Shown: positions 29,109 through 37,093 of the stretch, in pieces
How the letters are laid out: the number at the start of each line of letters is the position of its first letter
Position numbering within the stretch: the first letter of the stretch is position 1
NCBI RefSeq assembly: GCF_024611995.1
Contig: NZ_CP102509.1
Span: 620,001 to 684,000, forward strand
Source of the DNA: Streptomyces sp. NBC_00162
Lineage (GTDB): Bacteria > Actinomycetota > Actinomycetes > Streptomycetales > Streptomycetaceae
Length of the DNA: 64,000 bases
Direction: 5' to 3'
Program-made: the position numbers and the translations under genes
The notes under the pieces: model-generated
The model's database searches: none
The model's input: the letters and a program-made list of their open reading frames with translations, nothing else
What the model was told of the DNA's origin: nothing

Positions 29109-29651
29109 TCACCCGGCAGAGGAGGACACGCAGACGGGGTGGTTGCGGCAGCTGAGGTCGGTGTCGGTGAGGTTGGCGCCGTCGAGGTTGGCCTCGGTGA
29201 GGTCGGCGTCATGGAGGTTGGCGCGGGTGAGGTTGGCACTGGCGAGGACGGCGTGACGGAGAGTGGCGTTGGTGAGGTTGGCTCCCTCGAGGTTGGCGCT
29301 CAAGGTGTTGGCGTTGGTGAGGTTGGCACCAATGAGGATGGCGCGCTCTAGTCTTGCGCTGGTGAGGTTCGCGTCGGTGAGGTTCGCGTCGGTGAGGTTG
29401 GCATCAACGAGGTTCGCCTCCGTGAGGTCAGCACCGGTGAGGTCGGGCTTGATATCGGGGTTGTCCGTACGCCATTGGTTCCATTCCGACAGGCTCCTCT
29501 TGAGCAGGGCGACTTGGTCGGCATCGGCTCGCTGAGAGGCGGCGGCCGCTCTGAGGGTGGGGGTGGCCTGGGCGGCAGGGACGGTCAGGGCGTAGCCGGC
29601 GAGGATGAGCGCGGCGATCAGGGTACGGGGGATGGTGATGTTCGTTCGCAT
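29109..29651 (-). CDS. Secreted pentapeptide-repeat protein
   Basis: 180 residues from ATG 29651, seven bases after AAAGGA. A signal peptide (TLIAALILAGYALTVPAAQA) ends near residue 30, so the protein is exported. From about residue 75 there are some twenty tandem A(N/D)LxxA pentapeptides, for example ANLVDANLTDANLTDANLTS, which fold as a right-handed beta-helix. Two cysteines close the protein (LSCRNHPVCV). Cytoplasmic members mimic DNA and protect gyrase. An exported one cannot do this easily, so its role is open. The matching DNA is a tandem GAGGTTGGC-type repeat. Confidence 0.9.
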   Translation of the reverse strand: MRTNITIPRTLIAALILAGYALTVPAAQATPTLRAAAASQRADADQVALLKRSLSEWNQWRTDNPDIKPDLTGADLTEANLVDANLTDANLTDANLTSARLERAILIGANLTNANTLSANLEGANLTNATLRHAVLASANLTRANLHDADLTEANLDGANLTDTDLSCRNHPVCVSSSAG

Positions 29652-30530
29652 CCTGAGTCCTTTCAATGGGTGAGGTTCCCGCTGGATGACGCGAGCCACT
29701 CCAGGCCTGCCCCCCGTCCCGGTCCTTCTCACCCCTGAGGGATCGGAGGCACTCTTCTGGTCTTGCCCACGGTCCTGTGAACGTGTGATGCGGGGGCACA
29801 GCAGTCGACGCGGCAGACCACGGTGACCGACCAGCCCTCTCGTGAACCACCCCGCAACCCCCTCAGCAACGCGAGTCCCGAATATGGGAACGATCCATCA
29901 CCCCAGGTGGCACCGTTCCCGGACCCGGGAACGGCTGCCTGCCGCGGCCCGACTTCCGTACGGGCGCGGCCTTCTGACGGTGCGCGGGGACCGCCGGCTC
30001 GGCCGGGACGGCGCCCGCCGAGCCGGGTGCGGCGGCGCGGGTGGTGGCGGAGCGGGACCGGGCGGAGGCCGCCGAGACCAGGGGCACGCCCAGGAGCGTG
30101 GTGAAGGCCTGGTAAGTGGCCATCACCATGCGACGGACGAACTCGGAGGGCAGGCCTGAGCAGTGGTCCCCCAGTGCGGCTGAGCGTCCAGCCGGAAGGA
30201 AAGACCGAGCGGCTCCATCCGCATCTCGTGTCCCTCGGCCGGATCCCGCGCCAGACGGTCGAAGATCCGGGTCCACCGCTGCTGAACGGTGACCAGGTCG
30301 TCCGGGAACCCGGGCCGCTCCGAGCCGCCCGGGACGGCCCAGTAAGGGTGTGCGGAGATGCGGCAGGAAAAGGTGATGAGCCGCCGTCAGAGCGTGGTGG
30401 TGCCAGGGCTGGCGGGCCAGGTCGGCGCCCGGGTGCGCAGCCAGGCGGCCTGGAGGTCGATCAAGTCGTCAGGGAAGTGGCGATGGGTGGCACCGGCGAG
30501 GCTCGGCAATCCTCGACCGGAGCGCGAACG
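29652..30530. other. Gene-poor region with degenerate coding relics
   Basis: About 880 bases. On the minus strand, 30150-30360 reads in one frame as AHPYWAVPGGSERPG, then FPDDLVTVQQRWTRIFDRLA and GLSFRLDAQPHW. A separate stretch at 30400-30510 reads HRHFPDDLIDLQAAWLRTRA. Both share a FPDDL-x-x-x-Q-x-x-W motif, as if two related small proteins had decayed here. Stops and shifts interrupt both. No intact gene. Confidence 0.4.
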
Positions 30531-30562
30531 CCCCGTGACTTCGGCGGACCGATGTCACGGGG
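30531..30562 (-). terminator. Stem-loop downstream of the old-yellow-enzyme gene
   Basis: The inverted repeat CCCCGTGAC (30531-30539) and GTCACGGGG (30554-30562) lies about 50 bases after the stop of the reductase gene. No T-run follows, as is common in high-GC actinobacteria. Confidence 0.55.
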
Positions 30563-30588
30563 CGTCCTCGGACCAGCCGTCCGCACCG

Positions 30589-30616
30589 CTACCGGCTACC
30601 GGCTACCGGCTACCGG
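30589..30616. repeat. Heptamer tandem repeat CTACCGG x4 at the end of the reductase gene
   Basis: Four exact copies of CTACCGG run from 30589 to 30616. They overlap the stop codon of the reductase gene, whose TAG is formed by the CTA at 30610-30612. A second heptamer array lies 1.9 kb away at 32521. Confidence 0.9.
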
Positions 30617-31740
30617 CTGAGCGACCTGAGCGCCGCCGCGTCGTACGGCTTCAGCTCATCGAAGCGGTTGCCGAGAACCTTCGCCGCCCACTGCGGGTCC
30701 TGGAGCAGCGCCCGGCCGACGGCGACCATGTCGAACTCGTCGCGTTCCATGCGGTCCAGGAGATTGTCGATGTCGCCGAGCGCCGCACCCTCGCCGACGA
30801 AGGCGCGGATGAAGTCGCCGTCGAGGCCTACCGAACCGACCGTGATGGTCGGCCGACCGGTGAGCTTCTTGGTCCAGCCCGCCAGGTTCAGGTCCGAGCC
30901 CTCGAACTCCGGGAGCCAGTAGCGCCGGGTGGAGGCGTGGAACGCGTCGACGCCCGCCGCCGCCAGCGGGGCCAGGATCGCCTCCAGCTCCTCCGGGGTC
31001 TGCGCGAGCCGTGCGTCGTAGGCCTCCTGCTTCCACTGCGAGTAGCGGAAGATCACCGGGAAGTCGGCCGCGACGCGATCGCGGACTGCGGCGACGATCT
31101 CGGCGGCGAACTTCGTACGGGCCACCGCGTTGCCGCCGTAGGCGTCGGTGCGGCGGTTGGTCCGCTCCCACAGGAACTGGTCGAGCAGGTAGCCGTGGGC
31201 GCCGTGCAGTTCGACGCCGTCGAAGCCGATCCGCTCGGCCTCCGCGGCGGCGTCGGCGAACGCGCCGATGACGTCGTCGAGGTCGGCGCGGGTCATCGCC
31301 TTGCCGGTCCCCTCGGTGCCGTCGACGCGGATGCCGGAGGGGCCGACGGCGGGGGCGTCGGCGTACGGTGCCTCGCCCTGCTTGCGCACCATGCCTATGT
31401 GCCACAGCTGAGGCACGATCGTGCCGCCCGCCTCGTGCACGGCCGCGGCGACCTTCGCCCACCCAGCCAGCTGGTCCTCGCCGTGGAACCGCGGCACCCG
31501 GTCGCTCTGCCCGGCAGAGTCATGACCGACGTAGGTTCCCTCGGTGACGATCAAGCCCACACCCGCGGCGGCCCGGCTGGCGTAGTACGCCTGCACGTCC
31601 TCGCCGGGCACGCCGCCGGGGGAGAACATCCGCGTCATCGGCGCCATCGCGATGCGGTTGGGGACGGTCAGGCCGTTCAGCTTGACGGGCCGGGACAAGA
31701 TCTCGGCGGCGCGGGAGGCGGTGGACGTGGTGACGGTCAT
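30610..31740 (-). CDS. Alkene reductase, old yellow enzyme family
   Basis: 376 residues, FMN-binding TIM barrel of the NADH:flavin oxidoreductase type. Signatures are PVKLNGLTVPNRIAMAPMTR at the N-terminus, VPQLWHIGMV, then GFDGVELHGAHGYLLDQFLW and VFRYSQWK-like barrel strands. It would reduce activated double bonds (enones, nitro compounds) with NAD(P)H. It is divergent from a MarR regulator across an unusually AT-rich operator, the usual pairing for reductases induced by electrophiles. The last codons and the stop lie in a heptamer repeat. Confidence 0.93.
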   Translation of the reverse strand: MTVTTSTASRAAEILSRPVKLNGLTVPNRIAMAPMTRMFSPGGVPGEDVQAYYASRAAAGVGLIVTEGTYVGHDSAGQSDRVPRFHGEDQLAGWAKVAAAVHEAGGTIVPQLWHIGMVRKQGEAPYADAPAVGPSGIRVDGTEGTGKAMTRADLDDVIGAFADAAAEAERIGFDGVELHGAHGYLLDQFLWERTNRRTDAYGGNAVARTKFAAEIVAAVRDRVAADFPVIFRYSQWKQEAYDARLAQTPEELEAILAPLAAAGVDAFHASTRRYWLPEFEGSDLNLAGWTKKLTGRPTITVGSVGLDGDFIRAFVGEGAALGDIDNLLDRMERDEFDMVAVGRALLQDPQWAAKVLGNRFDELKPYDAAALRSLSR

Positions 31741-31784
31741 GCGGGTCCTCCGGGTTGAGGCTGTGGCTCGTCAGGGTGACAACG

Positions 31785-31830
31785 AGAAGTGCATAATACA
31801 CATGCTATGTATCATGCATATTGCAGTGTC
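31785..31830. promoter_or_regulatory. AT-rich MarR operator/promoter region
   Basis: In this GC-rich DNA, 31790-31825 (GTGCATAATACACATGCTAT, then GTATCATGCATATTGCA) stands out. It holds overlapping near-palindromes ATACA-n7-TGTAT and TATG-n-CATA centred at 31800-31818, between the reductase start (31740) and the MarR start (31936). This fits a MarR site controlling both genes. Confidence 0.55.
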
Positions 31831-31935
31831 CGGCCGTCGTGCGGCGCCGCCCGCAGGCCGAGCCGTGCAGGGGTCCGGCGGTCCCCTGGTTCACAGGTCC
31901 GCGATAATGGAGCGCCGGAAAGAACGGGAGGCGCA

Positions 31936-32466
31936 GTGCTGGAGAAACTGGAGCGGGAGCTGATGCTGCTCTCACGGCACCAGGTGCTTGCCCGGCGCGA
32001 GCGCGACCCCGAACGCCTGGAGCGGTCGGCGTACCTGCTGCTCAGCCGGATCGACACACAAGGCCCCATGTCCATCGGACAGTTGGCGGAGGCCTTCGGG
32101 CTCGATACCTCGACCGTGAACCGGCAGACGGCCGCGCTGCTGCGCTGCGGACTGGCCGAGCGCGTCGCGGACCCGGACGGCGGCATGGCACGCAAGCTGC
32201 GCATCACCGTTGACGGCGGGCGCCGGCTCGCCGAAGACCGTGAGGTCAACCGGGCTTGCCTGGCCCGGGTGGTCGCCGACTGGTCCCCTGAGGAAGTACG
32301 GGAGCTGGCGGACGTCCTGGTCCGGCTCAACCGCAGCGCCGAGGCCCTCGAAGGACGGTACTGGCCGCGCGCGGAGGATGGCGACATCCGCGCCGCGTGC
32401 CACCCGCCGGTCCCACACGGATCCCCGGCTCCTGCTCCGCAGGCACCCGCGACTCCCGCCCCGTAG
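31936..32466 (+). CDS. MarR-family transcriptional regulator
   Basis: 176 residues from GTG 31936, a few bases after GGGAGG. The winged helix is clear: GPMSIGQLAEAFGLDTSTVN then RQTAALLRCGLAERVADPDG, with the wing MARKLRITVDGGRRLAED. The C-terminal helix and a Pro/Ala tail (HGSPAPAPQAPATPAP) follow. It is divergent from the reductase gene and presumably represses it until a ligand or oxidant is present. The heptamer array at 32521 lies 55 bases after its stop. Confidence 0.9.
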   Translation: MLEKLERELMLLSRHQVLARRERDPERLERSAYLLLSRIDTQGPMSIGQLAEAFGLDTSTVNRQTAALLRCGLAERVADPDGGMARKLRITVDGGRRLAEDREVNRACLARVVADWSPEEVRELADVLVRLNRSAEALEGRYWPRAEDGDIRAACHPPVPHGSPAPAPQAPATPAP

Positions 32467-32520
32467 GAGCGCCCGCGCATCGGGGCGCCCAGACCCGGCC
32501 AGCAGCCGGGCCCCGGTCGG

Positions 32521-32562
32521 CTGTCGGCTGTCGGCTGTCAGCTGTCAGCTGTCAGCTGTCAG
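32521..32562. repeat. Heptamer tandem repeat CTGTC(G/A)G x6 after the MarR gene
   Basis: Six 7-base units at 32521-32562: two CTGTCGG followed by four CTGTCAG, with a partial unit before. The G-to-A change is shared by four adjacent units, as expected for slippage. It lies in the intergenic space between MarR and the following convergent gene. Confidence 0.92.
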
Positions 32563-32666
32563 CCGATTCTGAGCATTGGTGTTGTCCATCCGGGCCAGGT
32601 GTCCGGCGGGGCCTGATGGGACAACTTCAATGCACAACACCAGCTGACCACCCGGCGTGAACCGGG

Positions 32667-33617
32667 TCACCACCGGGCGCGCAGCACGCCGTCGCTGTCG
32701 GGCAGGGCGGCACAAAGAAGCGGGTGGCGTTCGTCGTGGCAAATGGGCAGGGCGCAGGCCGCCCGGGCCCCGGCCACCAGGGCGGCGAGCTCTTGGTACT
32801 CGGTGTCGTCGACGATCGCGTTTCTGATCGTGCCGTCCTGTGCCTCCCAGACAAACTCCGCGGCTCCCTCCTCCGGCAGCGCGGCGAGGACCGCGCCGAC
32901 ATCGGGGTTCAGGTCAGGCCAGACGGTCAGCAGGGCGCGCGGGCTGAGACCGGTACGAACCGCGTCGAGGTTCTCCGGCGTGAGGCGGTGGAAACGTGCA
33001 GCATTGCGGACGTAGCCCTCCTCCAGGAGCACTGTCTGCCGTGAGGCCAGCGCCGTGCGCACGCGCGCCCAGAACCCCTCGTCGGCGGCCTCCGTCACGT
33101 CCGGTTCCTCCAGCTCCGCCGCGTAGGGGGAGGTCGTCATCGGTTCCGGGAAGAGGCCGAGTTCCCGTGTACGGGCCACGGCGTCCGAGCAGAGCCGGTC
33201 GCTGCCCACGTACACGTACTGGTCCCACCCGACGTGCACGGTGAACACATCCCCCGCCTCCAGACGACACCAGGCACCTTGGTCGCGGAGCATGGCCCGG
33301 ACCAGCTCCAGAGCGACCGGAAGGGAGACCTCGGCCCCGTCGTGGTAGCCGGCGAGGTCGGGCGGGAAGAGCCCGCCGAGGCCATGTCCCCCGACCGGCG
33401 GCTCCACGCCGAAGTGGACGAAAACGGTGACTTCGGGCTCGCGGATCTCCAGCCGATCGATGCCCGAGGCCTCCGCGAAGGCGCCGATCGCCGCGAGGTA
33501 CGCCGCTTCGACCGGCCCATGGTCACTGACCGTCTCCTCGGCACCGGTGTAGTGGCCGTGTTCATCACGGTCGGCGGGGTCATACTTGGTGATCCGGTGG
33601 ACGAAGGACGGCGGCAC
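32667..33617 (-). CDS. Hypothetical protein, possible SUKH-neighbour
   Basis: 316 residues from GTG 33617, six bases after AGGGAGC; the frame is open further to 33683. It reads as a soluble acidic protein: ITKYDPADRDEHGHYTGAEE at the start, LFPPDLAGYHDGAEVSLPVA, then VFTVHVGWDQYVYVGSDRLC. The C-terminal EFVWEAQDGTIRNAIVDDTE may be a separate beta domain. I do not recognise the family with certainty; proteins of this shape are common in Streptomyces accessory regions. The next gene upstream is a SUKH protein in the same direction. Confidence 0.7.
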   Translation of the reverse strand: MPPSFVHRITKYDPADRDEHGHYTGAEETVSDHGPVEAAYLAAIGAFAEASGIDRLEIREPEVTVFVHFGVEPPVGGHGLGGLFPPDLAGYHDGAEVSLPVALELVRAMLRDQGAWCRLEAGDVFTVHVGWDQYVYVGSDRLCSDAVARTRELGLFPEPMTTSPYAAELEEPDVTEAADEGFWARVRTALASRQTVLLEEGYVRNAARFHRLTPENLDAVRTGLSPRALLTVWPDLNPDVGAVLAALPEEGAAEFVWEAQDGTIRNAIVDDTEYQELAALVAGARAACALPICHDERHPLLCAALPDSDGVLRARW

Positions 33618-33710
33618 GTTGCTCCCTGCGCGGTAAGAAGGGCTGCCAGCGTAGTTCCCCGGTCCCGTTCCACGTCTGATCAAGGTGATCCAGACGCTAC
33701 CCAGCGGGCC

Positions 33711-33770
33711 ACCTATCGCGCTCAGAGGCCAAGTAGCACGCTCAAGGGCCGACTATCGCGCTCAGCCTCG
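33711..33770. repeat. Three 20-base imperfect repeats in an intergenic region
   Basis: Units at 33711-33730, 33731-33750 and 33751-33770 share the core CTATCGCGCTCAGAGGCC with a few changes (the middle one reads GTAGCACGCTCAAGGGCC). They lie upstream of the 32667-33617 gene and downstream of the SUKH gene. They could be an operator array or transposon debris. Confidence 0.7.
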
Positions 33771-33875
33771 AGCCCGTTCGTGTGACGTAGCGCCGTACTT
33801 TGCCAGTCTGGCCAGGTACGGCGCTCAGCTGGGTGCGCCAGCGGTGAACCAGGCATCGGGAGAGGCCGGACGGCG

Positions 33876-34448
33876 TCAGCGTCGAGACGTTCCGAGGGTC
33901 TGGTCGGCCGTCGCGAAGCGGTGCTCCGTCGGCTTCAGCACTTCGTGGAGGTGGCCGAAGTACTCCGTTTCCGCCGTTCCTGTGAGCACCGCCAGCAGGA
34001 AGGCGAGGCACCCCATGTCGTGGTGCTCCCACAATGGGCCGCGCCCCTCGTTGTAGAGCACGGTCCACTCGTCGGGATGCTGACCGGGCCGCGCCAGCCA
34101 GTACAGGAACGCCCCCGTGCCCTCCTCGAACGCCCACGGCAGGACCCGCGCCCCCGCCTCCAGCAGGCCGGCGGGCTTCGCCTCGAACTCCCACAGGCTG
34201 GCGAAGATCTCGTCCCGTTCCGTCGTCTGCGCGTGCAGGTCACAGTCGCTGTAGGCGGAGTCGGGCACGAGCAGCCAGATCGTGTCGTCGAAGATGCCGT
34301 CGCCGTACGTCTCGACGAGCTGCTTGTAGTCGGCGGGCAGAGCCGCACCCAGGGCGCGCTCGGTCTGCGCCCAGTCCACCGCGGGCGGCGGTTCGGCGGG
34401 CGGCGGGCAGAGGCGGACGAGGGCGTCGAGGGCGTCGAGGGCGATCAC
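33876..34448 (-). CDS. SMI1/KNR4 (SUKH) family protein
   Basis: 190 residues from GTG 34448. SUKH signatures: a helical start (DWAQTERALGAALPADYKQL), the conserved ETYGDGIFDDTIWLLVPD, and later GTGAFLYWLARPGQHPDEWT and WEHHDMGCLAFLLAVLTG. In many bacteria SUKH proteins are immunity proteins of polymorphic toxins, but Streptomyces has many orphan copies. No toxin gene is visible next to it. The frame open upstream to 34604 is not used. Confidence 0.88.
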   Translation of the reverse strand: MIALDALDALVRLCPPPAEPPPAVDWAQTERALGAALPADYKQLVETYGDGIFDDTIWLLVPDSAYSDCDLHAQTTERDEIFASLWEFEAKPAGLLEAGARVLPWAFEEGTGAFLYWLARPGQHPDEWTVLYNEGRGPLWEHHDMGCLAFLLAVLTGTAETEYFGHLHEVLKPTEHRFATADQTLGTSRR

Positions 34449-34611
34449 GGAACGGACGCTACTGGACCGCCTACGGCAGTTCACCCTCGCCGGCTCCAAC
34501 CACCACGCCCGCCGCCCCGACGTCCTGACCGCACACCGACGCGAACGCGCCCGTATCCGCAGCGAGAAGGGCGTCCGCTGGGGCGGCCGGTCCAGGATCG
34601 CCACCGCTTGA
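34444..34611 (+). pseudogene. C-terminal relic of an unidentified (possibly mobile-element) gene
   Basis: A plus-strand frame ends at the TGA at 34609-34611 and reads TERTLLDRLRQFTLAGSNHH, then RERARIRSEKGVRWGGRSRI. This Arg-rich C-terminus looks like the tail of a transposase or phage-like protein. No start is present, and the SUKH promoter region overlaps it. Confidence 0.35.
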
Positions 34612-34658
34612 GCTGCGCGCGGCTGCAGACCGGGCGGGGCCGAGCGCTGGTTTGCCGA

Positions 34659-35192
34659 TCAACTGACGTGGGCGGCGATGGCTCGCGCACACACCATGGA
34701 TTCGGTATGCGTCGTATCGACCTCAAGGTCGTAGGTCACCCCTTGGTGAACCACATCTGCCTGCGACGCGGCCATGCCCTGGACTCGATCTCCTCGTGCG
34801 ACCTCACGGCCGGCGGCGACCGCACCCTCACACTTGACGCCGACCCAAAGCACCGCCAGGTCGCCCGTAGCCTTCTGCCACCGCTGTTGGGACGCGGCTC
34901 CGCCGAGGAAGACGTCGTCGACGATGATCCGGGCGCCTGCACCGGCCATCGCAACGATGCCCTCGGTCCAGGCGGCCTCCAGCGCCCGGAAGTCCGCCCC
35001 GACGCTCACTCGGCCGTCTGCCCCGATCTCGATCCCCGCGTCCGACGCCTGCATCTTCGCGGGCAGCGCGTCGACGAACGAATCGACCCCGAACGCCAAC
35101 CACGGATCCGGCAGTACGGCCTGCAGGCACCGCACGATCCCAGACTTCCCCGAGCTGGAACCACCATTGAGAATGATCATCTGAGTTGTCAC
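34659..35192 (-). CDS. cpt: Chloramphenicol 3-O-phosphotransferase
   Basis: 177 residues from GTG 35192 ([20 protein letters not shown]), the start that aligns with the known S. venezuelae enzyme. It has the P-loop GGSSSGKS at residues 10-17 and the catalytic Asp37 in [19 protein letters not shown] and [20 protein letters not shown] are also family signatures. The enzyme phosphorylates the primary hydroxyl of chloramphenicol with ATP and so inactivates it. No chloramphenicol biosynthesis genes are nearby, so this is a stand-alone resistance gene or has another hydroxylated substrate. Confidence 0.93.
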   Translation of the reverse strand: MTTQMIILNGGSSSGKSGIVRCLQAVLPDPWLAFGVDSFVDALPAKMQASDAGIEIGADGRVSVGADFRALEAAWTEGIVAMAGAGARIIVDDVFLGGAASQQRWQKATGDLAVLWVGVKCEGAVAAGREVARGDRVQGMAASQADVVHQGVTYDLEVDTTHTESMVCARAIAAHVS

Positions 35193-35331
35193 CGCGCCAC
35201 GGTAGGGGCACCTCCCCAGGACACGAAACGAATTTCGGCAGACACCACCCTGCTGCCACAACCCGGTGAACGTTCCCGGTCACAACACTGGACGGGCCTC
35301 ACCTCGGCGACGCTGAAGTACAGTTCCGGCG

Positions 35332-36213
35332 TCAGGCGCCGTCGGCAGCCTTCCGCAGCTCGTACAGCTTCCCGGAATCAGGGTGACCGACGTGCTGGTA
35401 TATCCGGGGCTTGCGGTCGGTGCCGCCGACGCTCCACGCCCGCCAGGAATACCCCGGGACGTCGATGCGGACCTCCTGGGTCCAGACGTCCCGCCCAGGC
35501 TCGTACGACCAGGTGCCGGAGCCCGAGCACCGCCGTGACGGGCCGCTGGGGTGATCGTCGGGGCGGTGCTGGCCGACGCCGGAGGCCGTGACCCGGCCGT
35601 CCGACGTGAAGACGAGCGTGCCGCTCGTGTGATCGACCCAGGTGCCGGCCATGGTCGCCGGACCGATCGCCGGCGGCTCGTACGCGGGCAGCAGGCCGAC
35701 CGTGAGCCCGAGTGCGCCGAACAGGCCCGTCCCCGCCACCACCGCCGTGCCCCACAGCGCCACTTGCCGGACGAGTCCCGGGTGCCGGGGCCGGGCAACC
35801 AGGCCGCCCATCGAGAGCGCGGCCGTGGCCACCGCCCAGAAGGCGAGCACGGGCCGCGCCTCCATGCGGTTGTACGCCGCGAAGGCCGCGATCGGCGGGG
35901 TCACCAGGGCCGCCACCACCAGCGGCACCCACCACCACGCCTCGCGGCCGCCGATCCGGCGGCCGAGCAGGTCGGCCAACGCCACCGCCGGCAGCACGAA
36001 AATCAGCGACAGCAGGAACGCGATCACGCCGACGATCACGCCGAAGGAGAGCAGGCCCGCCACCAGGGCGCTGTGGTCGACCGGGGTGTCCGGCGGCGGC
36101 TGCGTCCGGACGTACAGGAGGACCACCACGACGGCGAGCGCGACCTCCAGGCAGCCCACCAACACCGAGACCAGCAACATCCGGCCGTACGACCGCTTCT
36201 GATGCACGGCCAA
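35332..36213 (-). CDS. Multi-spanning membrane protein with C-terminal beta domain
   Basis: 293 residues. About five to six hydrophobic segments lie in the first 185 residues: LLVSVLVGCLEVALAVVVVL, GVIVGVIAFLLSLIFVLPAV, WVPLVVAALVTPPIAAFAAY, PVLAFWAVATAALSMGGLVA and TGLFGALGLTVGLLP. The last 100 residues (AGTWVDHTSGTLVFTSDGRV, then YSWRAWSVGGTDRKPRIYQH) form a lipocalin-like or META-like beta unit, probably extracytoplasmic. Family not recognised. It stands alone. Confidence 0.75.
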   Translation of the reverse strand: MAVHQKRSYGRMLLVSVLVGCLEVALAVVVVLLYVRTQPPPDTPVDHSALVAGLLSFGVIVGVIAFLLSLIFVLPAVALADLLGRRIGGREAWWWVPLVVAALVTPPIAAFAAYNRMEARPVLAFWAVATAALSMGGLVARPRHPGLVRQVALWGTAVVAGTGLFGALGLTVGLLPAYEPPAIGPATMAGTWVDHTSGTLVFTSDGRVTASGVGQHRPDDHPSGPSRRCSGSGTWSYEPGRDVWTQEVRIDVPGYSWRAWSVGGTDRKPRIYQHVGHPDSGKLYELRKAADGA

Positions 36214-37093
36214 CCCCCTCGTGGCACGGCGAAATGAACTCGTCCGCCCTGACGGCGGCGTGGATCCATTCTGCCAGCCGGGCTGAACGCGTTCAATTCA
36301 TTCTTTGTGCGCACCTCCGCCCGCACCGCCGCCCAGCTCACCGCCGACACCGGCAGGTCACGCGAGAGGTTGCTCACCGCCCCCTCCACCATCCGGTCCT
36401 CCCGCCGGCCCTCGACGGTCAGCAGGGCCGAGACGGTCACCTTGCGCACCTGCGGGGCGTCCTGGCGCAGGGCCTTCGTGCCCAGGACGTAGCCGGCGTC
36501 GGCCCGGGGCCTCCTTTGAGGTCTGTGCCGGCCTACGACCAGGGCATGGGCGGCCGCGAAGTGCTCGTCGCCGTCGGCGCCCACCTCGCCGCCCGCACGC
36601 AGACCCCCTGACCATCGTGGAGCCTCCGGCGCTGCATGCCGACATCACCGCCATCGTCGCGGTACTCCAGCCCACCGTGGACTGCACGGTCATCTCCGCC
36701 CAGGAAGCCGCGCATGGGCTTCCCCTGGCCGACCAAGGCGTGCTGGCCGTGCACGCCGACCAGCTGAAGGATCCGGACGTCCGCAAACCGCTGTCCGACC
36801 TGGCCCACGCCGCCGACCACCTCCTGGTGGTCCGCCACGACTACAGCGAGCCCACCCTCGACAGCCTCGCCGCCCCAGCCCACACACTGACCTACCGAGC
36901 GCGGCGTCGGCCTACCTCCCGCCGCCGATGGCTGAGCGCAAGCAGCGCATCATCGACCGGCTCAACCACAACCCCGCGACGGGCGCGGCCCGGACATCCT
37001 CGAGTACATCGACCCTGAGCAGGTGGAGTCCGTCGATGTCGACCGGCTCCATGCCGAGGCCCAGGAACGCATCGAGGCAGCGGGCCAGGCGAT
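36214..37093. other. Region of decayed genes between a membrane protein and an NmrA-like gene
   Basis: Minus strand 36290-36500 reads YVLGTKALRQDAPQVRKVTV, then SALLTVEGRREDRMVEGAVS and SAVSWAAVRAEV, like the cytoplasmic tail of an MgtC-type membrane protein. Plus strand 36605-36900 reads PLTIVEPPALHADITAIVAV, then VDCTVISAQEAAHGLPLADQ, HADQLKDPDVRKPLSDLAHA and HDYSEPTLDSLAAPAHTLTY. A third stretch, 36990-37090 (plus), reads ILEYIDPEQVESVDVDRLHA and AQERIEAAGQAIQRKA, out of frame with MAERKQRIIDRLNHNP at 36929. All three look like coding fragments without intact starts and stops. Confidence 0.45.

Noticed and set aside
29140..29440. Regular short DNA repeats that look like a CRISPR-type or minisatellite array
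   Set aside because: They are the codon-level image of tandem pentapeptides (A-N/D-L-x-x) in one reading frame; spacing is 15 bases with no spacers.
30358..31758. Long plus-strand frame (466 codons) through the reductase locus
   Set aside because: It is antisense to the old-yellow-enzyme gene, whose motifs are unambiguous.
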